A stretch of DNA of 6,031 nt from NCBI GenBank assembly GCA_945871625.1, contig CAMBWL010000061.1, positions 1 to 6,031 on the forward strand. The letters run 5' to 3'. The notes beneath the pieces were generated by a model, which ran no database searches, was not told the origin of the DNA, and saw nothing but the letters and a program-made list of their open reading frames with translations. How positions within the stretch are numbered: position 1 is the first letter of the stretch; each line of letters starts with the position of its first letter. Below are positions 5,733 to 6,031 of the stretch, piece after piece. The DNA comes from Bifidobacterium breve (GTDB lineage Bacteria; Actinomycetota; Acidimicrobiia; Acidimicrobiales; Ilumatobacteraceae). Position numbers and translations under genes: made by a program.

Positions 5733-6031
5733 CTATGAGTGCAGGGTTAGTGCTTGTTGACGATTTGCAAGAAACCAGTTCACGGTTTCGTGCAGACCAT
5801 CTTCAAAGTCAGTAGAGGCGTGCCAGCCCAGTTCACGCTCGGCGCGTGATGCGTCAACGCGGCGTCGCGGTTGGCCATCCGGGCGCGACGAGTCCCAAAC
5901 TAGTTCGCCCAAAAAACCGATAATTCGGGCGATCGTTTCGGCTGTTTCACGAATTGTGATTTCACGATTGTTGCCCAAATTAAGCGGCTCGGTTGAGTCG
6001 TGTAGTTCGCTCGCCAGCAATATCGCTCGTG
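5733..6031 (-). CDS. fcl: GDP-L-fucose synthase-like NAD(P)-dependent epimerase/reductase, C-terminal part
   Basis: The gene runs off the right edge; 98 C-terminal residues are visible before TAG 5735-5733. There is no real start here: the open frame continues to the edge, and the TTG at 6020 is internal. The visible part carries the C-terminal signature of GDP-L-fucose synthase: EPLNLGNNREITIRE, ETIARIIGFLGELVWDSSRPDG-x-PRRRVDASR, then ELGWHASTDFEDGL and a final NWF. In this extended SDR family, D-x-S-[KR]-PDG-x-PR-[KR] is typical of the GDP-4-keto-6-deoxymannose epimerase/reductase that makes GDP-L-fucose, a precursor for surface polysaccharides. The Rossmann domain and YxxxK catalytic residues lie outside the window, so a related nucleotide-sugar epimerase is not excluded. 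The downstream rhomboid gene starts 4 bp after the stop, indicating one transcription unit. Confidence 0.8.
   Translation of the reverse strand, partial: RAILLASELHDSTEPLNLGNNREITIRETAETIARIIGFLGELVWDSSRPDGQPRRRVDASRAERELGWHASTDFEDGLHETVNWFLANRQQALTLHS

Noticed and set aside
6018..6020. TTG as the start of a short 95-residue gene
   Set aside because: The same frame continues upstream to the window edge and the visible protein is only the C-terminal part of an epimerase, so the TTG is an internal Leu codon.
1..6031. Mobile elements, CRISPR arrays, tRNA/rRNA genes, toxin-antitoxin or phage-defence systems
   Set aside because: No transposase or integrase motifs, terminal inverted repeats, regularly spaced repeats or RNA gene features were seen on either strand by eye.

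Overview
The window looks like a stretch of an actinobacterial chromosome of moderate GC content. Three things point that way: a DUF3039-family protein (a family known essentially from Actinomycetota), an actinobacterial-type DnaE2 polymerase under a GAAC-N4-GTTC LexA box (the actinobacterial/Bacillus-type SOS motif), and an FmdB-type zinc ribbon with a Cys/Gly-rich tail. The moderate GC and the style of the FmdB and DUF3039 proteins suggest a low-GC lineage such as aquatic Acidimicrobiia. That lineage call is inference only.

Layout. The first 115 bases hold the 3' end of an unidentified gene, possibly a Nudix hydrolase. A 72-base spacer follows with a short tandem repeat and a perfect 18-bp SOS box. 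About half the window is then dnaE2, an error-prone DNA polymerase III alpha-type subunit. Its likely start is 188, not the ATG at 167 that lies inside the SOS palindrome. Its 3' end overlaps the end of a convergent LysE/RhtB-type exporter gene by 18 bp. The exporter lies 9 bp behind the DUF3039 gene on the minus strand, so the two look like one transcription unit. A 60-base divergent spacer separates DUF3039 from a small plus-strand FmdB-like zinc-ribbon gene. That gene collides end to end, sharing TTAA, with a minus-strand run of three genes: a GDP-L-fucose synthase-like epimerase (cut by the right edge), a rhomboid intramembrane protease and a small RadC-like protein without the RadC metal site.

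How the genes may work together. dnaE2 should be induced by DNA damage through LexA and carry out mutagenic lesion bypass; no imuA, imuB or lexA is visible here. The other genes look like small housekeeping or envelope functions: amino-acid or metabolite export, deoxysugar synthesis and membrane proteolysis. I see no mobile element, CRISPR array, tRNA or rRNA, and no gene-free stretch over 300 bases. I found no convincing wholly new system. The best points are the SOS box that resets the dnaE2 start, the degenerate PHP metal site of DnaE2, the RadC-like protein without its catalytic motif, and the AT palindrome over the DUF3039 start codon.
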